64,000 nucleotides of DNA from Planctomycetota bacterium (GTDB taxonomy: Bacteria; Planctomycetota; Phycisphaerae; Phycisphaerales; UBA1924). Where the stretch lies: assembly GCA_018242625.1 (NCBI GenBank), contig JAFEBO010000006.1, positions 281,132-345,131 on the forward strand. The letters run 5' to 3'. The translations under genes were made by a program, and so were the position numbers. The notes below the pieces were generated by a model that saw only the letters and a program-made list of their open reading frames with translations, was not told the DNA's origin and made no database searches. Numbering within the stretch: position 1 is the first letter of the stretch; each line of letters begins with the position of its first letter. Of the stretch, positions 44,712-55,100 are shown piece by piece.

Positions 44712-45542
44712 ATGAGCCGAATTCTTTTCTGTCCGCTTTTCGCCGGATTGCTTTCCTTCGCCCATGCGGGGACCGTCGTTCTTTCGAGCAATCTCGATTC
44801 ATCCATTCCCGTCCAGATTGCGCCGGGCGCCGCGGCACTGACGGGCGTGCAGGGATATGGGGGCCTCGGCCCCGCCGGAAATCAGTTCGACGGCCAGTTC
44901 CTCCGCAGCCCGACGGGCAACGTGGTGACGATTTCACTCCAGAATCTCCCCGCGCACTCGACGATCGGAATCGACTTCCTCTTTGCCGCCATCGATTCGC
45001 TCGATGGCACCGGCACGTTTCCCGAAGGCGACTTCCTTCGTGTCACGCTTGATGGGGCACAGGTCTTCCGCGAGTCGTTTGCGAACGCCGATCCGGGACA
45101 GGTTCAGAGTTACGTGCCGGCGCCGGGTGTCCTGCTCGCACGCCGTGTCGATCTTGGTTTCAGCCAGGGGTACTACTACTACGACAGCGCGTACAACATG
45201 GCGCTGGAACCCCGATTTCACAACCTGGCGCACACATCCTCGACCGCAACGATCACAATGGAAATCGAGGGTCCCGGCATCCAGCCCTTGGACGATGAAT
45301 CGTGGGCGATGGACAACCTGCGCATCGCGGTGGACGGCGCGAGCTGCCCGGGCGACCTCAACTCGGACGGCGTTGTGGACGACAGCGACTTTGTGATCTT
45401 TGTCGCGTCGTACAACATCCTGGACTGCACCGATCCCACTATGCCCGTCGGCTGTCCGGGCGATCTGAATGCCGACAGCGTGGTCGACGACTCAGACTTC
45501 GTGATCTTCGTCCGCGCGTACAACGATCTTGTTTGCCCGTAG
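44712..45542 (+). CDS. Dockerin-tagged beta-sandwich protein of unknown function
   Basis: A 276-residue protein. The ATG at 44712 is preceded by AGGGAG, and the signal peptide is about 1-19. The body (about 20-205) reads like a jelly-roll or carbohydrate-binding fold (IGIDFLFAAIDSLDGTG, EGDFLRVTLDG, WAMDNLRIAV), but I cannot name a family. The long-form tag has NSDGVVDDSDF and MPVGC. Its DNA from 45372 to 45476 is almost identical to the tag of the following gene although the N-terminal domains are unrelated. Ends LVCP. Confidence 0.83.
   Translation: MSRILFCPLFAGLLSFAHAGTVVLSSNLDSSIPVQIAPGAAALTGVQGYGGLGPAGNQFDGQFLRSPTGNVVTISLQNLPAHSTIGIDFLFAAIDSLDGTGTFPEGDFLRVTLDGAQVFRESFANADPGQVQSYVPAPGVLLARRVDLGFSQGYYYYDSAYNMALEPRFHNLAHTSSTATITMEIEGPGIQPLDDESWAMDNLRIAVDGASCPGDLNSDGVVDDSDFVIFVASYNILDCTDPTMPVGCPGDLNADSVVDDSDFVIFVRAYNDLVCP
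45372..45476 (+). repeat. Near-identical tag-coding DNA block, copy 1
   Basis: A 105-base block within the tag coding region. It matches 48023-48127 with 5 differences by hand comparison, and similarity drops at its right edge. Copy 2 lies 2,651 bases downstream in a gene with an unrelated N-terminal domain. Confidence 0.8.
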
Positions 45543-45646
45543 CTTGGGCCTTTGCAGCGTCCGACCAGGCATAAGAGATCATTAACCGAAAGCAGTTTCG
45601 CCGGTTGACGACGCTGGTAGTCTGGACTCGGGAAGGCGGGACTGCA

Positions 45647-48193
45647 ATGCGATACCCACGAATCGAGGGAAGCGGCGTGCTGCGACGGGTCGGAGGGCTG
45701 GTGGCCGCGGCCGGCATGCTGTGTACCGCTGGCTGCCCACCTCACTTTGGCCTCCCCCCTTCCGAAAACACGATTCTCCCGGCAAGTCGCGTGATCACAG
45801 ATCTCTTCGAGGATGCGATCGTCGAAAATCAGGGAGTCTTGAGGCGCGTCGCTGTTACGATCAGGGACGGCGTCGTGGAATCGCACGCGTGGCTTGAAAA
45901 CGATCCGAACAACCCGGCAACGAGCACTGTGTCGATGCCGGGGGTTGCGCCTCAGCGGGGCTGGATGGTGCGAATCACGCCCGGCACCGTCGATCTGGTG
46001 CTGAAAACAGGTGATGGAGTGGTGTTTCTGGAGGGGCAGCCCGACGGGACGTTCGGCGGTCCACCACGGACGATTGCGACCGGCGTGCTCGACACGGCGA
46101 ATGGCAATGGGGTCTCCTTTGCGGACTGCGACAATGATGGCGACATCGATGTGATTGTTGCGGGGAGTAATCCCGACTCTGTCCCGCCTAATAGTGTCGT
46201 GATTCGCCTGCTGGTGAACGACGGCAGCGGAAACTTCACCACCCCGCAGACAGTGCAGCAACCGCAGGATGTTTTGGTGCTGAATGATCTGGCGGCGGGC
46301 GATCTCAACAACGATGGACGTCCCGAGTTTGCTCTCGGCGGTGCGACCACGCGCTTCATGACCGTAAACGCCCTGGGAACCCTGGAGTTCTACTCAACAG
46401 CGACCGGACAAAGCCAGTCCACGCCGACAACGCCTATCGCTGGAACCCTGGGTGATTGCGTGCTGGCCGATCTCAACGCCGACGGGCGATCGGACTTTGT
46501 GTTCACACAGATTTCGGGCGGGGTGGGCGTGCGCCTGGCGCAGACCGACGGTTCGCTGGGCGCGGCACAGAGCTTCCCCGGGGGACTTTCGAATCGTGTG
46601 ATGGTGGGAGATTTCAACGGCGACGCCAAGGCCGATGTCGCGTCTCATTCGTTTGCGGCGTCGAACATCACGCTCCGGCACGGCGATGGCACCGGAGCAC
46701 TTTCGGCGCCAATCATCGTCGATGCGCCCGCGGCGGCGGGCCGTCTCGGCTTTGTCCCCAAGGTGCCCGCCTCCGTCGTAGCGGCGTTCCTCTACACCAC
46801 CGATCCCGCCCGGGGTGTGATCCAAAGCTACTCCGTCGGACCCGACGGCCCGGTCTCGACCGACCGAAGCGCGTTTGTTCGTGACGGCGGCACCCCTGTC
46901 TCGACCAAGGACGCCGCGCTCGCCGACGTGAACGGCGACGGCTATCTCGATCTCGTCGCCTCCGAGAGCAACACCAGCGAGTTCAACTTTGCTCTCAACG
47001 CCGCGGACGGGAGCGGACAGTTCCTGCCGGTCCTCAGTGATCGTCTTTCCACTATCGATCGCATCGCGCCACTGCGGCCGGTCGATGGCCAGGGCGACGA
47101 CCGAGCGGCGGTCGCGATCACGCTGAACGGCTCGGCCACCGGCGCGATCGTGCGGCTGAACAGCACAACGAACCCGACAGACTGGCTCGCCTTTGCCGTG
47201 TTCTCGCTTCCACAGGTTGGCGTCGATGTTGCGGTGGCGGACGTCAACGGCGACGGCCGCGACGACGCGATTTATTGCCACAGCACCGGCGCGAACGCCA
47301 TCACTGTTGTCAACCAGCAACCCGGCGGGTCGTTCCTTGTCGGCCCGTCGTTCGCGGCATCGGGCGGCGCGTGGTCCCGGGTTGCGACGGGCGACGTCAC
47401 CGGGGACGGCGTTCCCGATGTGATCGTCCTGGACGCCGCATCAGGAAAAATGCGTGTGCTGGGAAATAACGGCACCGGTGCTTTTTCGGCGTTGGGCTCG
47501 TTCGCCCTGCCGCCCCCGCTTTCGGCGAATGTTGCCGTGGGCGACGTGGATGGCGACGGCAATGCCGACGTGATTGTGGGCGCCGGACCGCAGGGTCTTG
47601 CAAGCGGCTCGGTCCGCGTAGTGCGCGGGGATGGATCGGGTGGTCTGCTTGACAGCACGGCCATTCTCGCGCCCGCGCCGGTCGTCAGTGTCGCCCATTC
47701 CGACATCGACGGCGACGGCGTCAATGATTTGCTGTTCACCACAACGTCCGGCTCACCGAATCTGGACGGCGCGCTTGGCTTTGTGCGGGGCACCCCGACG
47801 GGGCTTGTGGGTCAGCCCGTGTCCTATCACTATGTCCGGGGTGACCCTAAGGGCGTCTTCGCAGCCGATCTGCGCAACCCGGCGGCGGCGAGCCGGGGTG
47901 CGTCGATGCCCGTCGTGGAGGTGCTCGTCGCGGGCTACACGAATCTGCCACCCTACGAGGGAGTCTCGATACTCAGGCCGCGCGGGAGGGCGGCGTGTGT
48001 GAGCGATCTCAATGGCGACCGCGTCGTGGACGACAGCGACTTTGTGATCTTTGTCGCGTCGTACAACATACTGGACTGCACCGATCCCACGATGCCCGCC
48101 GGCTGTCCGGGCGATCTGAACGCCGACGGCCTCGTCGATGACGCTGATTTCTCGATCTTCGTGGTGGCTTACGACGCACTGCTGTGTCCCTGA
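45647..48193 (+). CDS. FG-GAP/VCBS repeat protein with dockerin-like tag
   Basis: An 848-residue exported protein whose ATG at 45647 has GGAAGG/GGCGGG upstream. The N-terminal hydrophobic segment ends LCTAGC with Cys30; this is only a weak lipobox because Thr is at -3, so a lipoprotein is possible but doubtful. About nine calcium-loop repeats of the FG-GAP/VCBS type follow (DCDNDGDIDV, DLNNDGRPEF, DLNADGRSDF, DFNGDAKADV, DVNGDGYLDL, DVNGDGRDDA, DVTGDGVPDV, DVDGDGNADV and DIDGDGVNDL), implying a seven- to eight-bladed integrin-like propeller. The long-form tag is mosaic: the first half nearly matches the upstream gene at 44712, and the second half is closer to the gene at 42915. Confidence 0.9.
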   Translation: MRYPRIEGSGVLRRVGGLVAAAGMLCTAGCPPHFGLPPSENTILPASRVITDLFEDAIVENQGVLRRVAVTIRDGVVESHAWLENDPNNPATSTVSMPGVAPQRGWMVRITPGTVDLVLKTGDGVVFLEGQPDGTFGGPPRTIATGVLDTANGNGVSFADCDNDGDIDVIVAGSNPDSVPPNSVVIRLLVNDGSGNFTTPQTVQQPQDVLVLNDLAAGDLNNDGRPEFALGGATTRFMTVNALGTLEFYSTATGQSQSTPTTPIAGTLGDCVLADLNADGRSDFVFTQISGGVGVRLAQTDGSLGAAQSFPGGLSNRVMVGDFNGDAKADVASHSFAASNITLRHGDGTGALSAPIIVDAPAAAGRLGFVPKVPASVVAAFLYTTDPARGVIQSYSVGPDGPVSTDRSAFVRDGGTPVSTKDAALADVNGDGYLDLVASESNTSEFNFALNAADGSGQFLPVLSDRLSTIDRIAPLRPVDGQGDDRAAVAITLNGSATGAIVRLNSTTNPTDWLAFAVFSLPQVGVDVAVADVNGDGRDDAIYCHSTGANAITVVNQQPGGSFLVGPSFAASGGAWSRVATGDVTGDGVPDVIVLDAASGKMRVLGNNGTGAFSALGSFALPPPLSANVAVGDVDGDGNADVIVGAGPQGLASGSVRVVRGDGSGGLLDSTAILAPAPVVSVAHSDIDGDGVNDLLFTTTSGSPNLDGALGFVRGTPTGLVGQPVSYHYVRGDPKGVFAADLRNPAAASRGASMPVVEVLVAGYTNLPPYEGVSILRPRGRAACVSDLNGDRVVDDSDFVIFVASYNILDCTDPTMPAGCPGDLNADGLVDDADFSIFVVAYDALLCP
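48023..48127 (+). repeat. Near-identical tag-coding DNA block, copy 2
   Basis: Second copy of the block at 45372-45476 (5 differences in 105 bases), inside the first tag loop and linker of the FG-GAP protein gene. Confidence 0.8.
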
Positions 48194-48360
48194 AAGTCGG
48201 CAGCATTCGACACTATCGAGAGGTCGCGCATCGCCATCTTTTCCGGCCGGCCGAGGCACTTGGTGAAGCCGGGAAGAACGCCGCTCGAATCCGACAGAGT
48301 CGCGTGCCACCGCGAGGGGGTCGGGGGATGCGTCCGGCTGATGCCCGCCGAGCCCGCTGG

Positions 48361-48869
48361 TCAACGACCTTGTGCCATTTCCCTGAGCCGGCGTATCGCC
48401 TCGGCCGGCGGCGACCCTTCACCGTTCACGATCCAGTCGGCAGTTCGCGTTCTCAAAGTCTCTTCAAGGTTGCTCAGCGGCGGGCGCTGCAAAGTCGGCA
48501 GGCCGCGGTCGTACAAACTCGCATAGCGAGCCAGTAACGCCTCGAGCGAGGCGTCTGGCTGCTTCGTTTCTCTGCAGGCGGCCGCCCAGACGTTCAGAAA
48601 TCTTGAAAGCCAGCAGCAGGCGTCCGGCGGCCGATTCGTCATGCCGACCACCAGAGCTCACCGAACATCCGGAGATGATTCCAACCAAAACGCATCTGCG
48701 AGCGGGCGAAGAAGTCGCAATGCTCGAATCGCCGGCGGGTCTCCCTCGCAGGACCACACGGCAAGCTTAATCAGGTGATCGATTCGACCGAGCGCCTGAA
48801 CGCGGCGTGCCACCTGGTAAGCCACGTATGCGGACACCGTCTTTCCGTTCTCGCCGCGCTCGAAGGCAT
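48361..48869 (-). pseudogene. 5'-truncated gene remnant with an in-frame stop
   Basis: On the minus strand one frame reads as normal protein for about 70 codons (AFERGENGKTVSAYVAYQ and onward) to a TGA at 48658-48660. It then continues in the same frame, after GTG/ATG codons at 48651 and 48642, for about 93 codons to a TGA at 48361 (DASLEALLARYASLYD, then EEAIRRL-like text). The first part has no start codon and begins exactly where a plus-strand dockerin remnant begins (48870), so its 5' end was lost there. The two parts may be one decaying gene or two short ones. Family unknown; not secreted. Confidence 0.5.
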
Positions 48870-48929
48870 GTCGACGACGCCGACTTCAGCATCTTCGTTG
48901 TCGCCTACAACGAGTTGCTCTGCCCATGA
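48870..48929 (+). pseudogene. Remnant of a dockerin-like tag (last 19 codons)
   Basis: The frame reads VDDADFSIFVVAYNELLCP followed by TGA at 48927-48929. This is the exact C-terminal half of a tag loop. Nothing upstream in the frame is coding (Arg-rich text), so the rest of the gene was deleted at a junction at about 48870. Another tag-like relic follows at 48968. Confidence 0.75.
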
Positions 48930-49072
48930 AACAGCGCGAACCCGCTCGCCCCGCCGTTCTGACTAGCGATGCCGCGTTGGACGATTCCGACTTCTCCCTG
49001 TTCGTTCTGCCCCCTGACGAATTTAGTCCGCCCATGACAAAAGCCCATTACCGGCCGGGCAAGCCCCGTTGA
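48926..49072 (+). pseudogene. Short frame containing a degenerate tag relic
   Basis: A 48-codon frame opens with an ATG (48926-48928) that overlaps the stop of the preceding remnant. It contains LDDSDFSLFVLPPDEFSPP, recognisable as a mutated tag loop (normally V-D-D-x-D-F ... Y ... C-P) that has lost the Tyr and Cys. It has no signal peptide and no ribosome-binding site of note. I take it as gene debris rather than a functional small gene. Confidence 0.5.
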
Positions 49073-49155
49073 TTCCGCAGCAAATATTCACCCGCCGTTT
49101 GGGGTTCTCGGCTTGACGCATTCCGTATGATTCCTAACAGGGGAAGGAATACCGA

Positions 49156-52011
49156 ATGCGCAAACTGTCATTCTTACGTCCCGCAACGCGGGTGATAGCG
49201 GCAACTGTCCTCAGCGCCTTGCCTGCCGCCGACACGCTCGCACAGTGCCAACCCCAATGGAAAGTGGGCGATCAGCAGGGCCTTCCCGGGGCAAACGCCA
49301 CGGTGTACGGCCTGGGCATCGGAGACCCGGACGGCACGGGGCCGATCGGTGATTGCCTGATCGCGGTCGGGACCTTCACGTTCATCGGCGACGCCCGCAC
49401 CTACGGCATGGCGTACTGGAATCCGAACGCTCAGAGCGGCTCGGGCTGGGTCGGCATGGGACGCACCGATCAGAACAGCGGCACGAACATCTACGCGGTG
49501 GGAAATCTGGGCAGCCGCATCATCATCGGCGGCATCTTCGGCTCCATCAACCCGCCGGGCACGCCCGGGACGCAGCCGACCAACGTCGCCGCGTGGGACG
49601 GCAGCAAGTGGGTGCCGCTCTCGGCGACGCAGACTCCGACGACCGTCTCCTCTTTTGCGACGCTCAATTCCACGCTCTACGCCTCGAGCAGCGGGTTCAA
49701 CCTCCCCAACACCCGCGCCCTCTATCGCTACACCGCCGGCGGGACGCTGGACACCGGCACTTGGACTCCCTTGCTGCCGGACGTTGCCGGGCAGGTCAAC
49801 AAGCTCGTGGTCTTCAACAACGAGCTCTACCTGTTCGGCAGCATGAACCGGGTCGCGACGCCGAACACAAAGTTTCAGGTCGCCAAGCTCAACGGCGCGG
49901 GCGCCGACATCATCGAGTTGCCATCTCTGGGCAACAACAACGGCGTTGTCTACGGCGGGATCGTCTACCAGAACGAGCTGTACATCTATGGCTCATTTAC
50001 CGCGAGCGGCGGGGCGCCGGCGAACTGCAATTTCGTCGCCAAGCTCAACGCGGCGGGCAACGCCTGGATCCCGTCCACCACCGACCCGAGCATCTCTCAG
50101 TTCGGGACGTTCGGGGTCGGGTTCCGCAGCGCCGCCGTGTATGACGGTCGGCTCGTGATCGGGACTGACAACACCTCGTCCACGCCGCTGCGCTCGCTGC
50201 TGGGTTCCAACGGTGCTTGGACCGCCCACAGCGGCACCAAGCAGCAGGCCAACTCCATTTACTGCATGCAGGCCACGCCGGACGGCACCCGGCTCGCCAT
50301 GGGCGGCAGCGGCTCGTTCGACTACATCGACTCGAGCGCCAGTCGCTTCGCGTTCTGGACCCGGTCCACCAACACCTTCGAGCCCGCGGCCCGCGGCATC
50401 GGAGATGCCGGCTTCGGCTACCCGCTGGTCTACAGCCTGGGATCGATCGGGTCGAATCTCTACCTCGGCGGCAACTTCATCGGCATCGGTGCCTCGAGCT
50501 CGAAGTTCCTCGCGGTGTGGAACGGCTCCACCCTTGCCCCGGCCCCGGGCGCACCCAACACCACCGTTGATCGCATCTTCCCGGGCTATGGCGAGAACGC
50601 CCTGTATCTCAACGCCGGCCTCAGCTTTCGCCGCTACGACGGCGTAACCACGTCCGGGCCCATCACCGACAGCAACGGTGGTGCGTACGCGAGCAACCTT
50701 AACGGCGTGCTCTGCACGGCCCGGTACAACGGCGATCTGGTGGTCGGTGGTTCGTTCAGCGCCACCGCGCCCGCGCCGTCGTTCCTGATGCGCCGCAACG
50801 GGTCGATCGCGAGCGGCTCTTGGGAGCGCCTCGGCGGCGTCAGCCCCAGTTCTAACGTCACCGCGATGACGACGTGGAGCCACCCGTCCGTCGCCGCCGG
50901 CGCGCCGCTGCTGGTTTGCTCGGGGCAGTTCACGCAGATCGGCGCACTCACCGCGCGGGTCGCGGCGTGGGACGGCACGACGTGGCGGGCGCTGGGCCAG
51001 GCGAGCTTTACTCCTTCGTACTCCGCCAGCCCTGCCGCCAAGCTGTTGGTTCTCAACGGCGATCTCTACATGGCCGTGTACACCAACGGCGTCAACGGCA
51101 CCAACAACTACCCCGGCCTCATCCGCTACAACCCGGCGACCGATCTGTGGGTTGAGATCCCTCGGGCTTCGACCCTTCCCAGCCCGGTTGTCTCGGGCTT
51201 CGGCCAGGTCCTCGACGCTGTGTCAGCGTTCGGCTCGATCTGGATGACGGCGCGGAGCTACACGATTACCGGGATGAGCGACGCCGCGAGCGTGCTCCGT
51301 TACGACGGCACCAAGTGGTCGGTCTTCGGCGGCCTTGGCGCGCTCTTCCCCGAGGCGAACGCCATTACCGCATTCGGAAGCGACATCGTCATCTCTGGCT
51401 CGTTCGGTGTCGTCGGTACGCAGGTTCCGCCGCCGCCGAGCTCGATCGGCGTGGGCGGCGTGGTCAGCGTCGGCTGGGCCCGGCTCAACACCGCCGGCGG
51501 ATTGCCCACGATTTCGAACAGCCCCTCGAACGTTGCTACCTGCACCGGAGGCGGCGGCAACTTCACCGTCGTCGGCGCCAGCAACAACCCGCCGCTTGGT
51601 TATCAGTGGCAATGGCGTGAAGTCGGTGCGCCGTCGTATCAATCTGTTCTCGCCGGCGCAAACCCACGCTTCACCGCGACAAACCCGGACAAGTCCACAG
51701 TCACTATTTCCAATGTAACCAAAGGATCCTCCCTCGAGTTCCGCGCACTCGTCTACGACGCGTGCTCCGGGCCCGGCAACGGACCGCTCAGCGACCCGGG
51801 CACGCTCACGCTCTGCAGCGCCGATCTCAACTGCGACGGCATCGTCGAGGATTCTGACTTCTCCATTTTCGTCGTGCAGTACAACATCCTCGACTGCGCC
51901 GATCCCGCAATGCCCCCGGGCTGCTCCTCCGATCTCAACAACGACGGCATCGTTGATGATGCAGATTTCAGCATCTTCGTCGTGGCCTACGACGCGCTGC
52001 TTTGTCTCTGA
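49156..52011 (+). CDS. Propeller-like repeat protein with Ig-like domain and dockerin-like tag
   Basis: A 951-residue secreted protein. GGAAGGA lies 8 bases before the ATG at 49156, and the signal peptide is about 1-30. Repeated blades carry WDGxxW-type phrases (AAWDGSKWVPL, AVWNGST, AAWDGTTWRALG), resembling secreted delta-60-like or Kelch-like propellers. An Ig-like segment with GYQWQW is near 810-880. A long-form tag follows, ending LLCL instead of LLCP (CTC for CCC, one base). It belongs to the same family as the gene at 59419-62043. Function unknown; probably a surface-bound structural or binding protein. Confidence 0.87.
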   Translation: MRKLSFLRPATRVIAATVLSALPAADTLAQCQPQWKVGDQQGLPGANATVYGLGIGDPDGTGPIGDCLIAVGTFTFIGDARTYGMAYWNPNAQSGSGWVGMGRTDQNSGTNIYAVGNLGSRIIIGGIFGSINPPGTPGTQPTNVAAWDGSKWVPLSATQTPTTVSSFATLNSTLYASSSGFNLPNTRALYRYTAGGTLDTGTWTPLLPDVAGQVNKLVVFNNELYLFGSMNRVATPNTKFQVAKLNGAGADIIELPSLGNNNGVVYGGIVYQNELYIYGSFTASGGAPANCNFVAKLNAAGNAWIPSTTDPSISQFGTFGVGFRSAAVYDGRLVIGTDNTSSTPLRSLLGSNGAWTAHSGTKQQANSIYCMQATPDGTRLAMGGSGSFDYIDSSASRFAFWTRSTNTFEPAARGIGDAGFGYPLVYSLGSIGSNLYLGGNFIGIGASSSKFLAVWNGSTLAPAPGAPNTTVDRIFPGYGENALYLNAGLSFRRYDGVTTSGPITDSNGGAYASNLNGVLCTARYNGDLVVGGSFSATAPAPSFLMRRNGSIASGSWERLGGVSPSSNVTAMTTWSHPSVAAGAPLLVCSGQFTQIGALTARVAAWDGTTWRALGQASFTPSYSASPAAKLLVLNGDLYMAVYTNGVNGTNNYPGLIRYNPATDLWVEIPRASTLPSPVVSGFGQVLDAVSAFGSIWMTARSYTITGMSDAASVLRYDGTKWSVFGGLGALFPEANAITAFGSDIVISGSFGVVGTQVPPPPSSIGVGGVVSVGWARLNTAGGLPTISNSPSNVATCTGGGGNFTVVGASNNPPLGYQWQWREVGAPSYQSVLAGANPRFTATNPDKSTVTISNVTKGSSLEFRALVYDACSGPGNGPLSDPGTLTLCSADLNCDGIVEDSDFSIFVVQYNILDCADPAMPPGCSSDLNNDGIVDDADFSIFVVAYDALLCL

Positions 52012-52067
52012 TCGGGTCAGTCCCTGCTTTCCAGCCCAAGGGAAGACCGTCCCGTTTCCGAATTATC

Positions 52068-52097
52068 TTGACCCGGCAACCGCCTTTCTGCGACAAT
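52068..52097 (+). promoter_or_regulatory. Possible sigma-70-type promoter
   Basis: TTGACC (52068-52073) and GACAAT (52092-52097) are separated by 18 bases, about 35 bases upstream of the ATG at 52133. The -35 matches the consensus at 5 of 6 positions and the -10 at 4 of 6. This is pattern matching only; the organism's own promoter consensus is not known. Confidence 0.35.
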
Positions 52098-52132
52098 CTT
52101 GTTGTAGAGGCAATCCGAACGGGGGAATTCTC

Positions 52133-55100
52133 ATGCGCTATGTTCGAACGCTGGTGTCGCTGCTGTGCTTCGTGCCCTGCGCCCTCGCCCAGCTCGATCC
52201 CGTGCGGGTGCTGCATTCGTCGCCGACGACGACCGACAGCCTCGGTGTCAGCATCGACGTCGATCGCGACACCATGATCGTCGGCGCGTACACCTACGAC
52301 CCCGCGGGCAAGATCGACGCCGGCGCCGCCGTCATCTTCCGCTGGGCCGGCACGACCTGGACAGAAGAGGCACGGCTGGTCGCCAACGACGGCGTGGCGG
52401 GCGATCGCTTCGGGAAGTCGGTCGCGGTGCAGGGCAACACCGCCGTGGTCGGGGCGTACTTCGCCGGTCTCCCGGGCAAGCCCGGCGCTGGCGCGGCCTA
52501 CGTCTTCCAGCGCACCGGGACGACCTGGATCCAGGTCGCCAAGCTCACCGCGAGCGATTCGGCGACCAGCGACAACTTCGGGTCGTGCGTGGACCTCGAC
52601 GGCGACACCATTCTGGTCGGAGCCCCGTTCAAGAACGGTGCCCTCACCGGCGCTCAGGCGGGGGCGGCGTACGTTTATGCCAAAGCCGCGGGCGTCTGGT
52701 CGCAGCAGCAGAAGATCACCGACCTGAGCGGGAGCTTGGGAGATCAGTTCGGCAGCAGCGTCGCGATGCAGGGCGACACGGCCGTGATCGGAGCGCCGCT
52801 GGACGACGTGGTCTTCGCCGACCGCGGCAGCGCCCAGGTCTTCACCCGCTCCGCAGGAGTCTGGACCAAGCGGGCCACGCTCAACCCCAGCGACGGCGTG
52901 GCCTCTGATTCCTTTGGCCGCAGCGTCGCCATCAGCAACGGCACCATCGCCGTCGGGTCGCCACAGCACGATCTCACCGTGAACGGAAACCAGGGCGCGA
53001 TCTACGTCTATACCGGCGCCGGAACCACCTGGACCCAGCAGCAGAAACTCACCCGCACCGGCCCGCTCTTCGGTGATTTCTTCCCCACCAGCCTCGCGAT
53101 CGAGGGCGACACGATCGTCGCCGGGTTGCAGACCTACGACGGCGTCGTCGGCTTGAACCAGGGCGCGGGCCTGTTCTTCACCCGCACCGCGGACGTCTGG
53201 AACGCCAGCGAGTACTTCCAGCCCAATGAAACCCAGGCAGGCGCCCTTTTCGGGGCATCGATCGGCATCAGCGATCAGTTCGTCGTCGCCGGCAGCTTCA
53301 GCTATTCACGCCCCGGCTTCACGGGCGCCGGTGCTGCGTACGCGTTCCGCCGCATCAGCGGCGATCCGAATCGCACACTGACGATCGCGCCTCCCACGCC
53401 CCAGGACAACGCGAACTTCGGCAACCGCATGGCCAGCGACGGCGTGCGCATCGTGGTTGGAGCGCTGGCCGAGGATGGTGCCGCCGGTGCCGATCAGGGT
53501 GCGGCCTACGTCTACAAAGTGCAGGACGAGTCCTTCGTGCTCGAGCAGAAACTCCTGCCCTCCGACCCCGCCGCGGGAGTCAACTTCGGTGCCGCCCTCA
53601 CCATCGACGGCAACACGATCATCGTCGGAGCGCCGAAAGACTCGCAGCTCGGTTCCGGTGCCGGGGCCGCGTACGTGTTCACGTTCAACGGCTTGAGTTG
53701 GTCGCAGCAGGCCAAGCTCAACGCACCGGATGGCGCAGCAGGCGATAACTTCGGTTCGTCTGTTGCGGTGAGCGGCGATCGCGCCCTTATCGGCGCTCCG
53801 AACGACGACCTCGTCGGCACGGGGTTCAACTATTCGAGCGTCGGCTCCGCCTACTTCTTCGCGAGGTCCGGTGGATCCTGGTCGCTGAGCCTGAAAGCAA
53901 CGTACAGCTCCGGGTCTCCGAACGATCTCATGGGAGCCGCCGTTGCCATCGACGGCGACACCGCCTTGATCGGAATGCCCGGATACGACGTGAACATCCA
54001 GAATCTGAACGAGAACCGCGGCGCGTTCTTGACATACCGCTGGTCGGGATCCTCCTGGACATACAACGCCGCCTCGTCCGTTGCCGGAACGAACGACTTC
54101 GACGCTCTCGGTAGCGTGATTTCCTCCCGCGCCGGCATGTTCGCCGCAGCGAGCGTCCCCAGTCATTACGTCATCTGCACCGAGTGGAATGGCTCGAATC
54201 TCGTGAACCGCGGCACGCTCAGCATCAACACCTCGTCGTTCGGCTCATCCGTCTCGGTGCAATCCGATTGCATCGTGGTTGGTGTGCCCGCGTACAACGG
54301 GGGCGGGGCCGCGTACCGGTTCCCGCGCAGCGGAAGCACTCTCTCGAGCGCCACGCTCTTCTACCCCGGCGCCGTTGATGCGAGCGACAATCTTGGCGAG
54401 GCCGTCGGATACGCGGGAGGTGCCACGTTCGCCGGCGGCGGCGGCATCAGCCTTCCCGGTGGAACCAACCAAGGCGCCGTGCGTCGTCTCCAGCCCGGCG
54501 CACGCCTCGATCCCTTCCCGCTCAACAGCACCACCGGCGCTCGCTACGCCAGCATCGCCAGCATGATCGGTGCCGCAGCCCTGAACAACAACCTCGTCTC
54601 CGAGCTCGGACCGCTCGCTCGCTCCGGCGGCTTCAGCTTCGGCGCCACCGAGGCCAAGCTCAACGTCCCGGTCGTGCCGTTCATGTCAAGCATCCACACC
54701 ATCACGTTGACCGATGGGAGCGATCTCTCGACGGGCAACTCCGACATGCGGCTCTGGAACAGGCTCGATGTTCCCGCCCTCGCCAACACCCGTATCAGCG
54801 CCGGCACGCTCAACCTCGACCTGCCATCGAATCTCAACGTCGGTGCTGGTTCGAAACTCACGATCACCCCGGCAAGTCCATCCTTCAACGGCAGCGCGAC
54901 CGTCCTTCCCAACGCAACGCTCAGTGTCGGCGCGCTCGCGCAGGGCGGTACATTCTCCCTGCTTGGCGGGACAATCGCCGCGACGTCGGTCTCGAACGCT
55001 CCTGGTGCTCAGCTCTCCGGCTACGGGGACATCGCGGCACCAGTGACCAACGCCGGCCTCTTCGATGTCGACGCCAACATGCAGGTCATCGGCAACTTCA

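Noticed and set aside
48361-48869. A transposase remnant as cause of the debris at 48 kb
   Set aside because: The readable text shows no transposase motif, and no terminal inverted repeats or target duplications were seen.
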